Source: Cydia pomonella
Taxonomy: Eukaryota; Arthropoda; Insecta; Lepidoptera; Tortricidae
Length of the DNA stretch: 64,000 nucleotides
Reading direction: 5' to 3'
NCBI RefSeq assembly: GCF_033807575.1
Contig: NC_084716.1
Location: 2,108,001 to 2,172,000 of the forward strand
Part shown: in pieces, positions 12,005 to 21,929 of the stretch
Layout of the letters: the number at the start of each line of letters is the position of its first letter
Numbering within the stretch: position 1 is the stretch's first letter
Program-made: the position numbers and the translations under genes
The notes under the pieces: model-generated
What the model was told of the DNA's origin: nothing
Databases searched by the model: none
What the model saw: only the letters and a program-made list of their open reading frames with translations

Positions 12005-12430
12005 AAAAGTTATTATCTATCAATCAATCGTTTATTGATAACAAGTGTTACACGTCATTTAACATTTTCTGTTAACAATTATTTACATCATTATTCATTC
12101 GAGAATCAACTTACATTATCAAATTAAATTATTGAGCATCATTAAATTGTAAAATATAGAATTATGTCACAGGCATTGGGAATATTATATTAATCTATTC
12201 TATTTATAAATTCATCTACCGAGTGAAACGCTTTTTCTAATAAGTACTCCTTGAGCTTGGTTATGAATATGGTGTCAGACATTTCAACTAGTTTCAAATC
12301 ATTGGGCAACCGGTTGTAAATTTTGATATAAAAAGATGTGAAGGAAGATTTTTTTTATGATTAGACTGGTAGGTTCAGAATTTGGATACTTTAGAACGCG
12401 AACTGTAGAGATATACCTCTATTTGGAAAA
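12005..12430 (-). pseudogene. CR1/Jockey-like LINE 3' end
   Basis: On the minus strand, about 12330 down to the stop at 12190-12192 reads IKIYNRLPNDLKLVEMSDTI, then FITKLKEYLLEKAFHSVDEF and INRID. This is the familiar LINE ending (IYN-LP-DLK, then a K/L-rich helix and a final F/Y-S--EF). A 3' untranslated region follows to about 12005, ending in ATTGATTGATAGAT-like repeats. Upstream the frame is broken by stops and shifts. Similar ends occur at 25900-26110 and 49980-50480 (minus) and 45760-46089 (plus). Confidence 0.7.
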
Positions 12431-12436
12431 ATGAGT

Positions 12437-12795
12437 ACACATTTTATTTACAATAACAATATATAACATAATGGATAAATACAGAGGATGACTATAACTA
12501 GCTTTAATCAAAAATAGGCCCTTGAGACATTGTACAATACAAATCCTCTTTATTTCACAACCTCAGAATAAATGTACATGGAAACACATAATAAATGAAG
12601 ATAGAGGTAAACAACAGGCGGCCTTATCGCTACAGAGCGATCTCTTCCAGACAACCTTTAGGTAGTGGAGAAATGAAACTTTAATTAGGAGGTGCAAAAA
12701 AAAACTAGATTAAAACTTGCATTGTACCGAGGAAGCCGCCTGCTCTTCCGTCACGCTTCGCGATTTCTGCAAAGTAATTAGAAGATGGCGGCACC
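12437..12795 (+). repeat. Family D repeat interrupted by another repeat
   Basis: The left part (TTATTTACAATAAC, then ACAGAGGATGACTATAACTA, GGCCCTTGAGACATTGTACA) and the right part (CATTGTACCGAGGAAGCCGC, then CGCGATTTCTGCAAA) together match the continuous copies at 53240-53480 (minus) and 58238-58420 (plus). The intervening 12541-12690 is absent from those copies and contains the ACAACAGGCGGCCTTATCGC block also found on the minus strand at 59262-59345. I infer a nested insertion. Confidence 0.55.
12597..12665 (+). repeat. Hairpin-bearing repeat tail, copy 1
   Basis: GAGGTAAACAACAGGCGGCC is followed by TTATCGCTACAGAGCGATCT, in which ATCGCT and AGCGAT can pair, then CCAGACAACCTTTAGGTAG. The minus-strand copy at 59262-59345 preserves the stem (ATCGCTAAAAAGCGAT) although its loop differs. 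It is probably a structured LINE 3' end. Confidence 0.55.
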
Positions 12796-15100
12796 GTATC
12801 ATCTGAATATAGCTTTCCGTTTTCCAGTCCGCAAACATTAAATTAAGAGGCTGTCAACACCCAATGTCCTTGAAATTGATGTTACTTAAACAGTTTTTTA
12901 AGAAAGACTATTTGTTTTAGTCAAGTAAGAAAAATATATGTTCATATTAATTATATTTCAAAGACCGTGGTTGTACTCGATACATGATTGAACGAAATCG
13001 GCTCGATAGAAAATAATTGCAAAGATTGGTCTTAAAATCTCAATTAAACGGTTTTATGTCTTTATTGTTTTGACTTATGGGTCTGCAATTAAAGTCACAA
13101 TTTCAAAACATTTATATCTAAACCTTGGTCGAGTTAAATATTACACTAATAATCCACTTTTTTTTATTTAAATATTTTTCTTATTATTCCCTTGCCCAGG
13201 CCCAGTAACATGCGACAGTGCTATCTCATTTACTCCGATACAAATAGACAGTGTGCGCGCTTTAGGTATTGACAGCCTCTTAAGCTCAAAAGTGGTGGTC
13301 ATTTGTAGTCTGGCCCTTTGGCACTTATGAAATGTTCATATATGTGATTTTGCACACTTCAATATGTTTATCTACACACATATCATAAACCTATGATGCC
13401 TTAAAACCCCGTAAATAATGGCCAACGTTAAGATAAACTGTTTTGTTACAACAAATTTCTTAATATTTGTGAAAATGTTGTAATTGCTTCATTACCACAT
13501 CAAAATCGATTTGGTAATGACATTCAAATTTCGAAAATCTCTGGAAGAAAAAGCAATTCTATTCGATCTCTATTTTAATATCAGTCGAGATGCCTTTTTG
13601 TTCGACATGAAATGTAAATTGCATACAATTTTGACAAATCTCACATGTTGGTTTGTATCGAACGATACGGAAATAGGCCCCCGACTCTAGTTTGTCTCTA
13701 AGTTAAAAAAAAACTACGAATGTGAGACATGCGTGAAAATAGTTTTCATTTACCGACATTTGACTTACAGTTTATCTGTTAATTAGTACTAAGTATAAAA
13801 TGAATTTGTTTTGTTGTTTTTAAAGTAACTATAGCAAAAGTTTCGTTTAAAATAAGAGTTAAAGATATTTCGGCTACGCCGCCACATATCCGCGAGTTCC
13901 GCCAAAAGAGCAACGATGCCCCAATGTTGGCTGTAATTTGGGTTAGTGAACATATCATAGAAAGTTTATAATATGTGTGTAGATAAAATAGTGTATGTAA
14001 CTCAACATATTTAGGCATTAAAACATTCGTATGGTCCTTTTAAGAAACTCACTTCGTTCGTTTCTTAAACCCACACTTGAGTTTTAATGCCGTCCATTAT
14101 GTAGCAGTCTCATAAACTACAATTAAAATACAGCATCGTGCCCATCAGTGGCCTGTCAGCTTAGTGTGCAATAATTATGCGTTATATTATTATGACACCA
14201 CTTAACAACAGGCTTAGTGAACCGTGAACAAGCTACGATCTAACGGTACCAGCGCCGGCGCATGTCAGGGGTCGTCACGCCATTATCGGTGTCACAACGA
14301 AACGGCAGCCAATGAAACTTCCAAAAGCCATCTTATACTGTAATAATCTATATTAAAAAAAAAAAATTGTGTAACTCTTTGTAAAAAAAAAAGCCTACTA
14401 CATATAAATACTCCGTTCGAGAGTACCTCCGTGACACATTTTAACGTCATCGCGTAATATAAAATATAAGACCGTTTTTTTAATGTATTATATAAACTTA
14501 AATGTATTGAGAACTTGCGTGACCGAGCGTTCGTGAAGGTCTCCGTTTCAGTTTGGGAAAAAATGCTTTCGTATATCTGGATGTTCTCCTCTACAGGTCT
14601 CAATTTTGTGAGCAGGTTCGATGATTAATTTTTTTTTGTCGATTCTGTTATTGGAAGATTTTCAAAATGACCGTGGGTACATTTTTTATTAATTTATGCT
14701 CGCGATTATATACTATATGAAAAAAAAGTTCCATCGTTGAATCTACTCTTGCTTTACAGACAATAAATTAATTATAAAGTATTTTTATCAGTCGAAGATT
14801 TAGTAGTGCAATCGGACAAACTAATAAGTATATTTTAGAGATCCATCGGACTGAGAGCACCCAGACAGGCAGATGAGGCCGATAATATAAATCTGATATC
14901 AAAAAAGTAAATATTAATTCACCATTCACTATTAAAAAAATTACACACCAATGTATGGTTCTTCGTTTTCTTTGCGATCGAAAAAATCTGTCCCTAAGAA
15001 GAAAGGCATTTCCTCCGTCACTGGCTACGTGGTACCACAAGATTGTAATAGATGGCGTTAGCACGTTCTACATCGCGCTTACGAAGTTCCGAAAGTCAGT
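12796..15100. other. AT-rich intergenic, no gene recognised
   Basis: About 2.3 kb with short frames only (13484-13690, 13779-14018, 14292-14603, 14768-15064). None has a family motif, a signal sequence or a splice context that I can support. Confidence 0.4.
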
Positions 15101-15345
15101 TCCTATAGAGACCATGCGCGTTGGAGGGGCTGCAATCTTGTGGCCTGAATCGGAAACATAAACATGTACATTGACACTTCACGCTAAAGCAAGTGCTGCC
15201 ATCATACCGTTCTCGTACATTTTCTTGTGCATAGTTCTGCCATCTTGTGGGCTACATTGGAAGCATTAACTACACATTTACACCTCGCGCCAAAAATCTG
15301 ACGTCTCCTGTGCTATCCCCTCCTACAACACGCACGTTAATATTA
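15100..15345 (+). repeat. Family F repeat, copy 1
   Basis: The blocks GACCATGCGCGTTGGAGGGG, CTTGTGGCCTGAATCGGAA, TTCTTGTGCATAG, TCTGCCATCTTGTGGGCTAC and CCAAAAATCTGACG occur in the same order at 58626-58860 on the same strand. Neither copy has a coding frame that survives in the other, so this is a dispersed repeat of unknown class. Confidence 0.6.
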
Positions 15346-16095
15346 ATTCTAAACAACTCTCAGTGGACTTCGGTCTCCACAACACCCGTCTGGGGAGCTC
15401 TCTACATTCCACAGGGAATGTACCCTACACCGAGTTTCCTAGACGCAAACATCAAACAACTTTTAAATTTTCCAATAAAAAGTACCTAAACATTCGATAA
15501 ACAACATTATCCATATTTACCAAACATCGTATAGGCTAATCTAAACCAACCCGTGAAACTGTTTATATATTGACAACTAAAATCAACACGCTAATTACAA
15601 ACTTTCACGAGGTTATCACGCATCTCTTTCCCTCTTCAGTGTTTGTTGTATCTCCGTCACTGGTTGCGTTTGGTATCACCATTGGATCGCCTTGAACTCG
15701 GCTGTGCATTGAGCGTAACGAAACACGCTGTGTATTTATTCTCTTTTCTTACAGAGCGTAGGCGAGTCGATCATGCGCAGAGAACGCCATCTTGTGACCT
15801 TAATTGACAACTTATACTTGTATAATTTAGATGCCTTATAATTATGACAGTTTAAGCACGCGGCCATTTTTAGAAGCCTAAATCTGATATTTAAAAGTGA
15901 CCTCAGAATAAACAGTAATGTGAAGGATGTGCTTTCTCAATAACTTGGATTTTTGACTTCGCATGTACAGTAAGCTGCATAGATAACTGACCCTCCTGCA
16001 TAGAAACTTGTTTGCATGAGGGGTCAGTTATCTCTACAGATTACATGAACGATATATATTGTAGGCAACCTCTTCGTAGCAGGCGACATTTACAT
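15346..16095. other. Intergenic
   Basis: No gene is recognised. A short inverted pair (AACTGACCCTC / GAGGGGTCAGTT) lies near 15985 and 16018. Confidence 0.35.
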
Positions 16096-16098
16096 ATG

Positions 16099-16205
16099 TG
16101 CTCGCGGCCGGCAAAACGTCCCAGTTTGTCGGCGGCCATAAGGAGGCTCTGACAGGTTATTCGTAGACAGATACAAGCAAATCTCGTCCTTATGGCTAGC
16201 GAAAA
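16099..16205. mobile_element. Foldback MITE, family C, copy 2
   Basis: Its core reads, on the minus strand, GAGATTTGCTTGTATCTG and ACGAATAACCTGTCAGAG, matching the core of the element at 9504-9626. The outer part GGCCGGCAAAACGTCCCAGT matches that element's left arm in the plus orientation. Short arms GCCATAAGGA and TCCTTATGGC bound the core. It sits 33 bp before the target duplication of the BEL element. Confidence 0.55.
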
Positions 16206-16237
16206 AGTACAAGGTAACATATATACCACATTATACT

Positions 16238-16242
16238 GATAT
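16238..16242. repeat. Target-site duplication, left (GATAT)
   Basis: GATAT immediately precedes the left LTR and recurs at 20831-20835 immediately after the right LTR. A 5-bp duplication is usual for BEL/Pao elements and shows the two LTRs belong to one insertion. Confidence 0.93.
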
Positions 16243-16767
16243 TGTCGCGAATAGGTATAAGGAATGTAAAAATTAAACGTGTAAATAGATAGCTGTAATT
16301 TCTGTATTTTTTTTGTTGTGTATTTTTGTGTTTTTATAAATTATTTCCATGCCTCATTTGTCTTAATAACGTGTAATTTACTGTGTTAGTCATAAGTTTT
16401 ACAAACTAGGTTAAGAATATACTGTAAATACCTTATTATGTAATAACGTGCTCTGATTGGTCAATAAACAACTAGTACACTCTGCACCTAACACCCACGT
16501 GACAAATGGGCGTGGCCTGACTATAAATTGATGCTAGGTCGGGCCAAATTCATTCCTCATTTACATTCAATACTGACACTACCCAGTGTTCTTAAACCAA
16601 AAGTATGTGTTTTTAATCTCCCACAACACTACCCGGTAATGGTATTTGGCGGTATGCGGTAAAGGTTCCAGTCTTCAGCCAGCGCGTTCCAGCTTCGAGT
16701 CTTCGAGCGTCCCGTGTGCTATCGACGGGCTTCTTTCTTCAGCAACCCTACTAGTCTACGCTCCACA
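16243..16767 (+). repeat. BEL/Pao 5' LTR (525 bp)
   Basis: It starts TGTCGCGAATAGG and ends ACGCTCCACA, with TG...CA termini. Compared by eye block by block with the right LTR (20306-20830), it has the same length and I see no difference. It contains likely promoter elements: CACGTG at 16496-16501, GGGCGTGGC at 16508-16516 and TATAAA at 16522-16527. An ATTGG (inverted CCAAT) lies at 16456-16460 and AATAAA at 16463-16468. Confidence 0.95.
16496..16527 (+). promoter_or_regulatory. Probable LTR promoter: E-box, GC box, TATA
   Basis: CACGTG, GGGCGTGGC and TATAAA follow one another within 32 bp, preceded about 36 bp upstream by ATTGG. The spacing suits a polymerase II core promoter with transcription starting around 16550. 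The call rests on motifs only. Confidence 0.55.
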
Positions 16768-16771
16768 TCAA

Positions 16772-16789
16772 TGGTCCTTCGAGAGCCGA
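16772..16789 (+). other. Primer binding site
   Basis: TGGTCCTTCGAGAGCC lies four bases after the left LTR. Its TGG start complements the CCA end of a tRNA, and its position is right for minus-strand priming. Which tRNA is complementary was not determined. Confidence 0.65.
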
Positions 16790-17205
16790 ATGAAGAAAGA
16801 AACAAGTACGCGCTGAGTTTTAAGTAAATTTTACTTGACTCAGAAAGAAGAAAGAAACAAGAAACAGGAACGCGCTGAGCCTAGAAGTACGCTTCGGCTC
16901 AAACCTTTACCCCTACCCATACCATACCCCACCATACCGGCTTGCCGGTCGGACCGTGCTGTGTTGTAGGTTTTTCCTCCACTCACGTGTCCTGGCAACT
17001 TTCGTTGCATGTGTCACACGGTGATACCAACACACTGCTTTCGAACGCTCTAGGCCTTGCACTTAGCCATTGCGGGAGATTCAGTGCACCGAGGGATCCA
17101 CGCTTAGGGGCACTGACGTTGCGCTCTGTGACGTCAGCGCATAGGCGTTAGGCAGGTAAATTGTATATAGTTAGGGAACCCCGCGTGTGAACAAGAAAGA
17201 AGAGG
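16790..17205 (+). other. BEL element 5' leader
   Basis: About 415 bp between the primer site and the first codon. It contains a near-direct repeat (GAAGAAAGAAACAAG ... CGCGCTGAG, at about 16792 and 16848). No long frame is convincing here; the 16942-17151 frame is read as untranslated leader. Confidence 0.5.
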
Positions 17206-20200
17206 ATGTCGGAGACAGGAAGATCTCTACGTCCGCGCACGCGCCCGGGCCCGTCTGCCCCCGCGCCTACCCCGACCCCGTCGCCAGGTGAGACTACCTC
17301 CGGCGGGACAAATACGTGGAGCAAAGGCACCAGCGGCAACCGAAATACTAGTGGAGATAGGGAATCAGTGCGTAACTCGGAAAACGAATTAGAAGATACG
17401 GTTATACCCCGCAGTAGGTCGAGTACGCTAGTCAACAAAGACGCCGTAGTCGCACCGCCGCCGCCGCGCGCGCCGTCCGTTCGCGCATCGAATGGAGACC
17501 GCGAATCGGTAAATAGGGATCGCGATAGTCAGATAACCGTGTTGATGGCCGAGCTGGAGGTCCATAAAGCCGCTCTAGCCGTCGCCCAGACGAAGTCCGA
17601 AACTGCCAAAGTACGGCTGCAGATTGCGCAAATAGAGGCGCAGTCTGACGGCGGCAGTGTCGCGGCTGACGACTCTGAGCGACGAACTAGAAATTGGGTA
17701 GGACGACATGCTAGACCACCACACGAGATCGCGAACGACGATAAATTCCCTCTACCGAGAGAGACCGCGCCGCCCGCCGCCGCCGTCGACCGGCCTAGCC
17801 GACCACAACCGCGATTTTACGAGGTACCGCATAGTAATTACGCGCCGATCTTTCATAAACCGCCCGAGTTACCCGCGTTTTCAGGCGATATAACGGAATG
17901 GATCGCTTTTAGAGCGGAGTTCGAAGACTCCGCCCCCATGTTTAGTGCCGTCAACAACGTGAGTCGGATTAGGCGCGCACTCAAAGGGGAGGCTCGGACA
18001 GCCGTAAAGTCGATAATGTACACAGTTCAGGATCCGTACGAAATTATGGAGGCGCTAGAACGGCAATTCGGCGACCCGGAAGAGATAGTACTCACCGAGT
18101 TGCATAATGTAAAGCGTATGCCGCGATTGGCCGAGGACAACGGCAATATAGCTTCTTTCGCCGCGCATATCGCTAACGCCGTCGCTACCATCAAATCGTT
18201 GCGGCAAGATAAATACCTACACGCGCCTGAACTTGTAAACAAAATCGTGGATAAATTAAATCTGTTAGTGCGTTACGAATGGGCAAAGTATAGGCAATCT
18301 AATAGCGGAACTCCCGACTTAGTCGCGTTGTCGGAGTTCTTGTGCGAGATTAGTGTTGCGTCCAAACGCGTAAACCGACATAGGCCGTCAGCTAGGTCGC
18401 GTAATACAGCGAACGCGGTTTCTTTCGGGCACGAACCTAGGCGATCGAGCGACACTCTCGCTAGGTCTCGCGCACCCGCGTTCTCACGTGACAGTAGCAC
18501 GGACTCGGAATCAGATATCCGCGAAACTCACACACGCAAAGCGGATAATAAAGCGTGTAATAAATATCCAAACAGCACATCACGTTATACTGTAGATACG
18601 GCGACTTCTGAGCGCGGATCTAGGCGATCGAGCGTAACTCTCCCGCGATCTCGCGCCCCCGAATCTACCCGTGATAGTAGTAGCAGTAGTGGGTCGGAGT
18701 CAGATACCCACGAAACTCATACACGCGAGGATGAGTATAAATCGCAAAACAAAAAATGTCCTACCGTCGCGCTCGCGAAACACCGCGACAGTAGTCAGAC
18801 AAAACCCGCGCCCTCCGAATCTAGACTCAGCCAGGAATCGTCAAAATGTACTCCGCCGCGCAATACGTGCCCTATTTGCGAAAGGGAACATACGATTGAC
18901 ACGTGCGCACAGTTTACGGCGGCAACGATTCCAGAAAGGTGGCAGCTAGTAAGGGAGGTACGGCTGTGTTTTAATTGTCTAAAATCTGCGCATCGTAGGT
19001 CGGGTAAATGCCAATACGTCGCGTGTGGCGTCGGCCAATGCGAGGCAGGCCACCATAGGTTATTACACGGGTTGAGCGCGGCCGCGCCCGCGCCCGCGAA
19101 CGGTAATAGCATAACGAGCGCAGTGAACACAGTCGGCTTCGCGTCGAATAAGTCCGCGGTAATATCGAGCGTTAGTAGTGGCGAGGGAAACACGTCTTTC
19201 GCGGGGGGGAGTGAAGGCCTCCAAGACCCGCTCAAGAACGTGCCCACCACTCCGATATTACCTACCAAGCGGCAGATAGCGTCAACATTCGACCGAAGCA
19301 AACCCGCTCAAATCGGAGCAACATCTCGGTGGGCGGTAAAACCCGAACGTAAACGCGATCATAAGCCGCGACCTTCTATAGTACGAACGTTCGCGCCAGT
19401 CGCCGGCGACGCCGCGACGAGTCATACTCGACAACGCATGTCAAGTAGGTCCGTTCGCTCAAATAGGAAAACTAAACGTGAATTCGAGTACCTGCCGAAG
19501 GTAAATCGTTTTTCCGAGTTCACGCATTTGGTTCGCGTCACCGCTGGAGTTCTGGTTGTCACCGAGGTAAACAATGCCAAAATGCCATATAAGAAAACGG
19601 ATACAGAGGTAAACAAGGGGAATTTGATCTTAGCCGAGATATCGCTGATCAAACGGAGCCAATACGAAGCCTATCCAGAAGAGATTAAGTCCCTGGAAGC
19701 TGGGCATGCGCTGCCGAAAAAATCTCCGCTAAACAAGATCGCAGTAAAGCTAGACGAATTTGGAGTCATCGTGACAGACGGCGGAAGCAAACAAGTACCC
19801 GTCTTACACGCCAAGGAAGACTTCACTAAGCTGCTGATCCATCACTTTCACACTCTGTGCCGCGGCAATCTCTCGTCCTTAATTAACGAGTTGAAAAGTA
19901 AATTCCATATAGTCGGACTGCGCGGTAGTATTCGTTATCGAAAATATAAGCGCCAATGGTGTCGGACCTGTAACGGGGCCAACCTCAAGGTTCCCGTGGG
20001 CGACTTACCATCAGAGAGGCCTCGAACGAATCCACTGCCATCTACCGCTGCAGCTACAGATATAACCGACTCTCATCACAACCAACAGAAATTGCACGTA
20101 GGCGCCAGCGTCATGATAAGCGACTGCTCCGTGCCACAAGGTACATGGTCTAGAGGCGAAATCGCACAACTCTTTCACGGCCCAGACGGCCACATAAGAG

Positions 20201-20355
20201 TAGCCATGGTACGCACGCGCGCAGGTGACGTCCGCTGCCCAGCTTCCCGGCTTATTCCTGTACGCTCCTCTACGAGTTACGGTGCTCACGCACGAGGGGG
20301 AGAACTGTCGCGAATAGGTATAAGGAATGTAAAAATTAAACGTGTAAATAGATAG
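17206..20355 (+). CDS. BEL/Pao Gag fused to integrase-flank and DUF5641 regions, no polymerase
   Basis: This uninterrupted 1049-codon frame starts at an ATG in a purine-rich context. Residues 1-105 are Pro/Ser/Arg-rich. About 108-146 look helical or coiled-coil. About 218-395 resemble the BEL/Pao Gag domain DUF1759 (FSGDITEWIAFRAEFEDS, then a conserved RALKGEA). Two zinc knuckles follow, C555-C558-H562-C567 and C588-C591-H596-C602. From about 759 the text jumps to the sequence that normally precedes integrase (YLPKVNRFSEFTHLVRV), then an integrase-type zinc-binding segment (H879 region, C919, C922), whose second histidine is not obvious. About 963-1030 resemble DUF5641. Protease, reverse transcriptase (YVDD-like), RNase H and the integrase DDE core are all missing, yet the joins keep the frame. 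The last 16 residues are encoded by the 3' LTR. The product could assemble particles but could not replicate the element alone. Its GC content is well above that of its surroundings. Confidence 0.85.
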   Translation: MSETGRSLRPRTRPGPSAPAPTPTPSPGETTSGGTNTWSKGTSGNRNTSGDRESVRNSENELEDTVIPRSRSSTLVNKDAVVAPPPPRAPSVRASNGDRESVNRDRDSQITVLMAELEVHKAALAVAQTKSETAKVRLQIAQIEAQSDGGSVAADDSERRTRNWVGRHARPPHEIANDDKFPLPRETAPPAAAVDRPSRPQPRFYEVPHSNYAPIFHKPPELPAFSGDITEWIAFRAEFEDSAPMFSAVNNVSRIRRALKGEARTAVKSIMYTVQDPYEIMEALERQFGDPEEIVLTELHNVKRMPRLAEDNGNIASFAAHIANAVATIKSLRQDKYLHAPELVNKIVDKLNLLVRYEWAKYRQSNSGTPDLVALSEFLCEISVASKRVNRHRPSARSRNTANAVSFGHEPRRSSDTLARSRAPAFSRDSSTDSESDIRETHTRKADNKACNKYPNSTSRYTVDTATSERGSRRSSVTLPRSRAPESTRDSSSSSGSESDTHETHTREDEYKSQNKKCPTVALAKHRDSSQTKPAPSESRLSQESSKCTPPRNTCPICEREHTIDTCAQFTAATIPERWQLVREVRLCFNCLKSAHRRSGKCQYVACGVGQCEAGHHRLLHGLSAAAPAPANGNSITSAVNTVGFASNKSAVISSVSSGEGNTSFAGGSEGLQDPLKNVPTTPILPTKRQIASTFDRSKPAQIGATSRWAVKPERKRDHKPRPSIVRTFAPVAGDAATSHTRQRMSSRSVRSNRKTKREFEYLPKVNRFSEFTHLVRVTAGVLVVTEVNNAKMPYKKTDTEVNKGNLILAEISLIKRSQYEAYPEEIKSLEAGHALPKKSPLNKIAVKLDEFGVIVTDGGSKQVPVLHAKEDFTKLLIHHFHTLCRGNLSSLINELKSKFHIVGLRGSIRYRKYKRQWCRTCNGANLKVPVGDLPSERPRTNPLPSTAAATDITDSHHNQQKLHVGASVMISDCSVPQGTWSRGEIAQLFHGPDGHIRVAMVRTRAGDVRCPASRLIPVRSSTSYGAHARGGELSRIGIRNVKIKRVNR
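20294..20305 (+). other. Polypurine tract
   Basis: GAGGGGGAGAAC lies directly before the right LTR. This is the expected plus-strand priming site and is still intact. Confidence 0.8.
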
Positions 20356-20830
20356 CTGTAATTTCTGTATTTTTTTTGTTGTGTATTTTTGTGTTTTTAT
20401 AAATTATTTCCATGCCTCATTTGTCTTAATAACGTGTAATTTACTGTGTTAGTCATAAGTTTTACAAACTAGGTTAAGAATATACTGTAAATACCTTATT
20501 ATGTAATAACGTGCTCTGATTGGTCAATAAACAACTAGTACACTCTGCACCTAACACCCACGTGACAAATGGGCGTGGCCTGACTATAAATTGATGCTAG
20601 GTCGGGCCAAATTCATTCCTCATTTACATTCAATACTGACACTACCCAGTGTTCTTAAACCAAAAGTATGTGTTTTTAATCTCCCACAACACTACCCGGT
20701 AATGGTATTTGGCGGTATGCGGTAAAGGTTCCAGTCTTCAGCCAGCGCGTTCCAGCTTCGAGTCTTCGAGCGTCCCGTGTGCTATCGACGGGCTTCTTTC
20801 TTCAGCAACCCTACTAGTCTACGCTCCACA
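20306..20830 (+). repeat. BEL/Pao 3' LTR (525 bp)
   Basis: It has the same length and, by eye, the same sequence as the left LTR. Its first 50 bp also encode the C-terminal residues and the stop of the internal frame. The equality of the two LTRs implies an insertion too recent for visible mutation, or a recent gene conversion. Confidence 0.95.
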
Positions 20831-20835
20831 GATAT
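20831..20835. repeat. Target-site duplication, right (GATAT)
   Basis: Matches 16238-16242 exactly. Confidence 0.93.
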
Positions 20836-21103
20836 GTGTCGGCTTCTAGCTTCGTATCTATTTGAAATAACACTCTTGAACGCATCAGCACGCGATATTT
20901 TTTTAGTATGAAGTGTTATAATGATTAGATTCTCATATCGCAGGAAGTTTACTAGGTTAGGTGCTTTTTTCCGTTCGTAAATAGGTAATTTAGTGCCAGT
21001 TCCTACTGTTACTTGGTCGCTACGGACGTTTGCTTGTATTTAATGTGTGATGAGTTTTTCAGAACTTACGTACGAAATATCATTTGGTATTTACCAGTCG
21101 CTT

Positions 21104-21290
21104 GTCGGTGAAGGACACCGGACTAATCCCAATAAGGCCTAGTTTAACCTCAAGGTTGAAGGTCAGATGGCAGTCACTTTCGTAAAAACTAAAGTCCACG
21201 CTAATTCTAGGGATTAGTTGCCAAGCGGACCCCAGGCCCCAACAGCCGTGGCAATAAGCCGGGACAAACGGTAGGAAGATAATGATGACT
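21104..21290 (+). repeat. Family G repeat (LINE 3' tail), copy 1
   Basis: The blocks CGGACTAATCCCAATAAGGC, AGGTCAGATGGCAGTC, CTTTCGTAAAAACTA, GGGATTAGTTGCCAAGCGGA, GAGCCGTGGC-like and GCCGGGACAA recur in order at 55147-55351. Both copies are on the plus strand, both end in a short trinucleotide-like tail (GATAATGATGA here, GAAGAAGAAG there), and neither has coding content. This suggests a LINE 3' end. Confidence 0.65.
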
Positions 21291-21294
21291 GTAA

Positions 21295-21848
21295 CGAAAA
21301 TTTCTACTTCAAAGCTGAATATTTTGCAAATAGATTCAATTCAAAAAATGTTTCTCTAAAACATACGTGGATGTGATCAAACATCCTACGAGGAATTGTG
21401 GTGAAAATGTTTTAATATATTCACTTCAGTATCAAAAGAATGTTCTCAAAACATTGATCAGTGCAAAATGTCCCCACCTGCGTCCAAGTCGTATTCGAGG
21501 CACCAAAAAAACCTCTGTTGTTTTTCTGACTTGTGCAAAAAGCATTTATGTATTATGGCCTGATTCGCCACTTAAATTTGCGGTAAGTAAAGTTCGTAGT
21601 GTAACAAAAGACATATCAAGCAAACTTTCCATATGCCAGCATGCGATGGAAAGAAGTATGATAGGTACCAAGAAAATAGACAAAGTCAGAAATAAATAAA
21701 TAAAATAAAATCATTTATTTCGGACGACACAATCCATATTTTGTTAGTTACAAATATACTTAAATTACTATGTTAGTACCTAAACTAAGATGTTGGGAGG
21801 TCCAGTGCCTAATTAATGCACTGTCCCATCTCCCTGCCACGACCTTCG
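21295..21848. other. Intergenic
   Basis: The frame at 21367-21699 has no recognisable motif and I do not call it a gene. Confidence 0.35.
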
Positions 21849-21928
21849 ATCTGATGCTGCTATTTCTGATACGGCCAGGAGACAGCCGCCACAGTCTCCT
21901 GGCCGTATCAGAAATAGCAGCATCAGAT
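21849..21928. repeat. Perfect 35-bp inverted repeat with a 10-bp loop
   Basis: The left arm spans 21849-21883 (starts ATCTGATGCTGCTATTTC) and the right arm 21894-21928 (ends GAAATAGCAGCATCAGAT), with loop AGCCGCCACA. I checked every position and found no mismatch. It lies directly before the LINE tail at 21930-22170. It may derive from an inverted duplication formed during LINE insertion; a transcript would fold into a long hairpin. Confidence 0.95.
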
Positions 21929-21929
21929 G

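Noticed and set aside
14292..14603. 103-codon minus-strand frame as a host gene
   Set aside because: No motif, no splice context, and low-complexity translation of AT-rich DNA.
16942..17151. Small open frame before the BEL gene as a separate protein
   Set aside because: No recognised motif; it lies in the leader between primer site and Gag.
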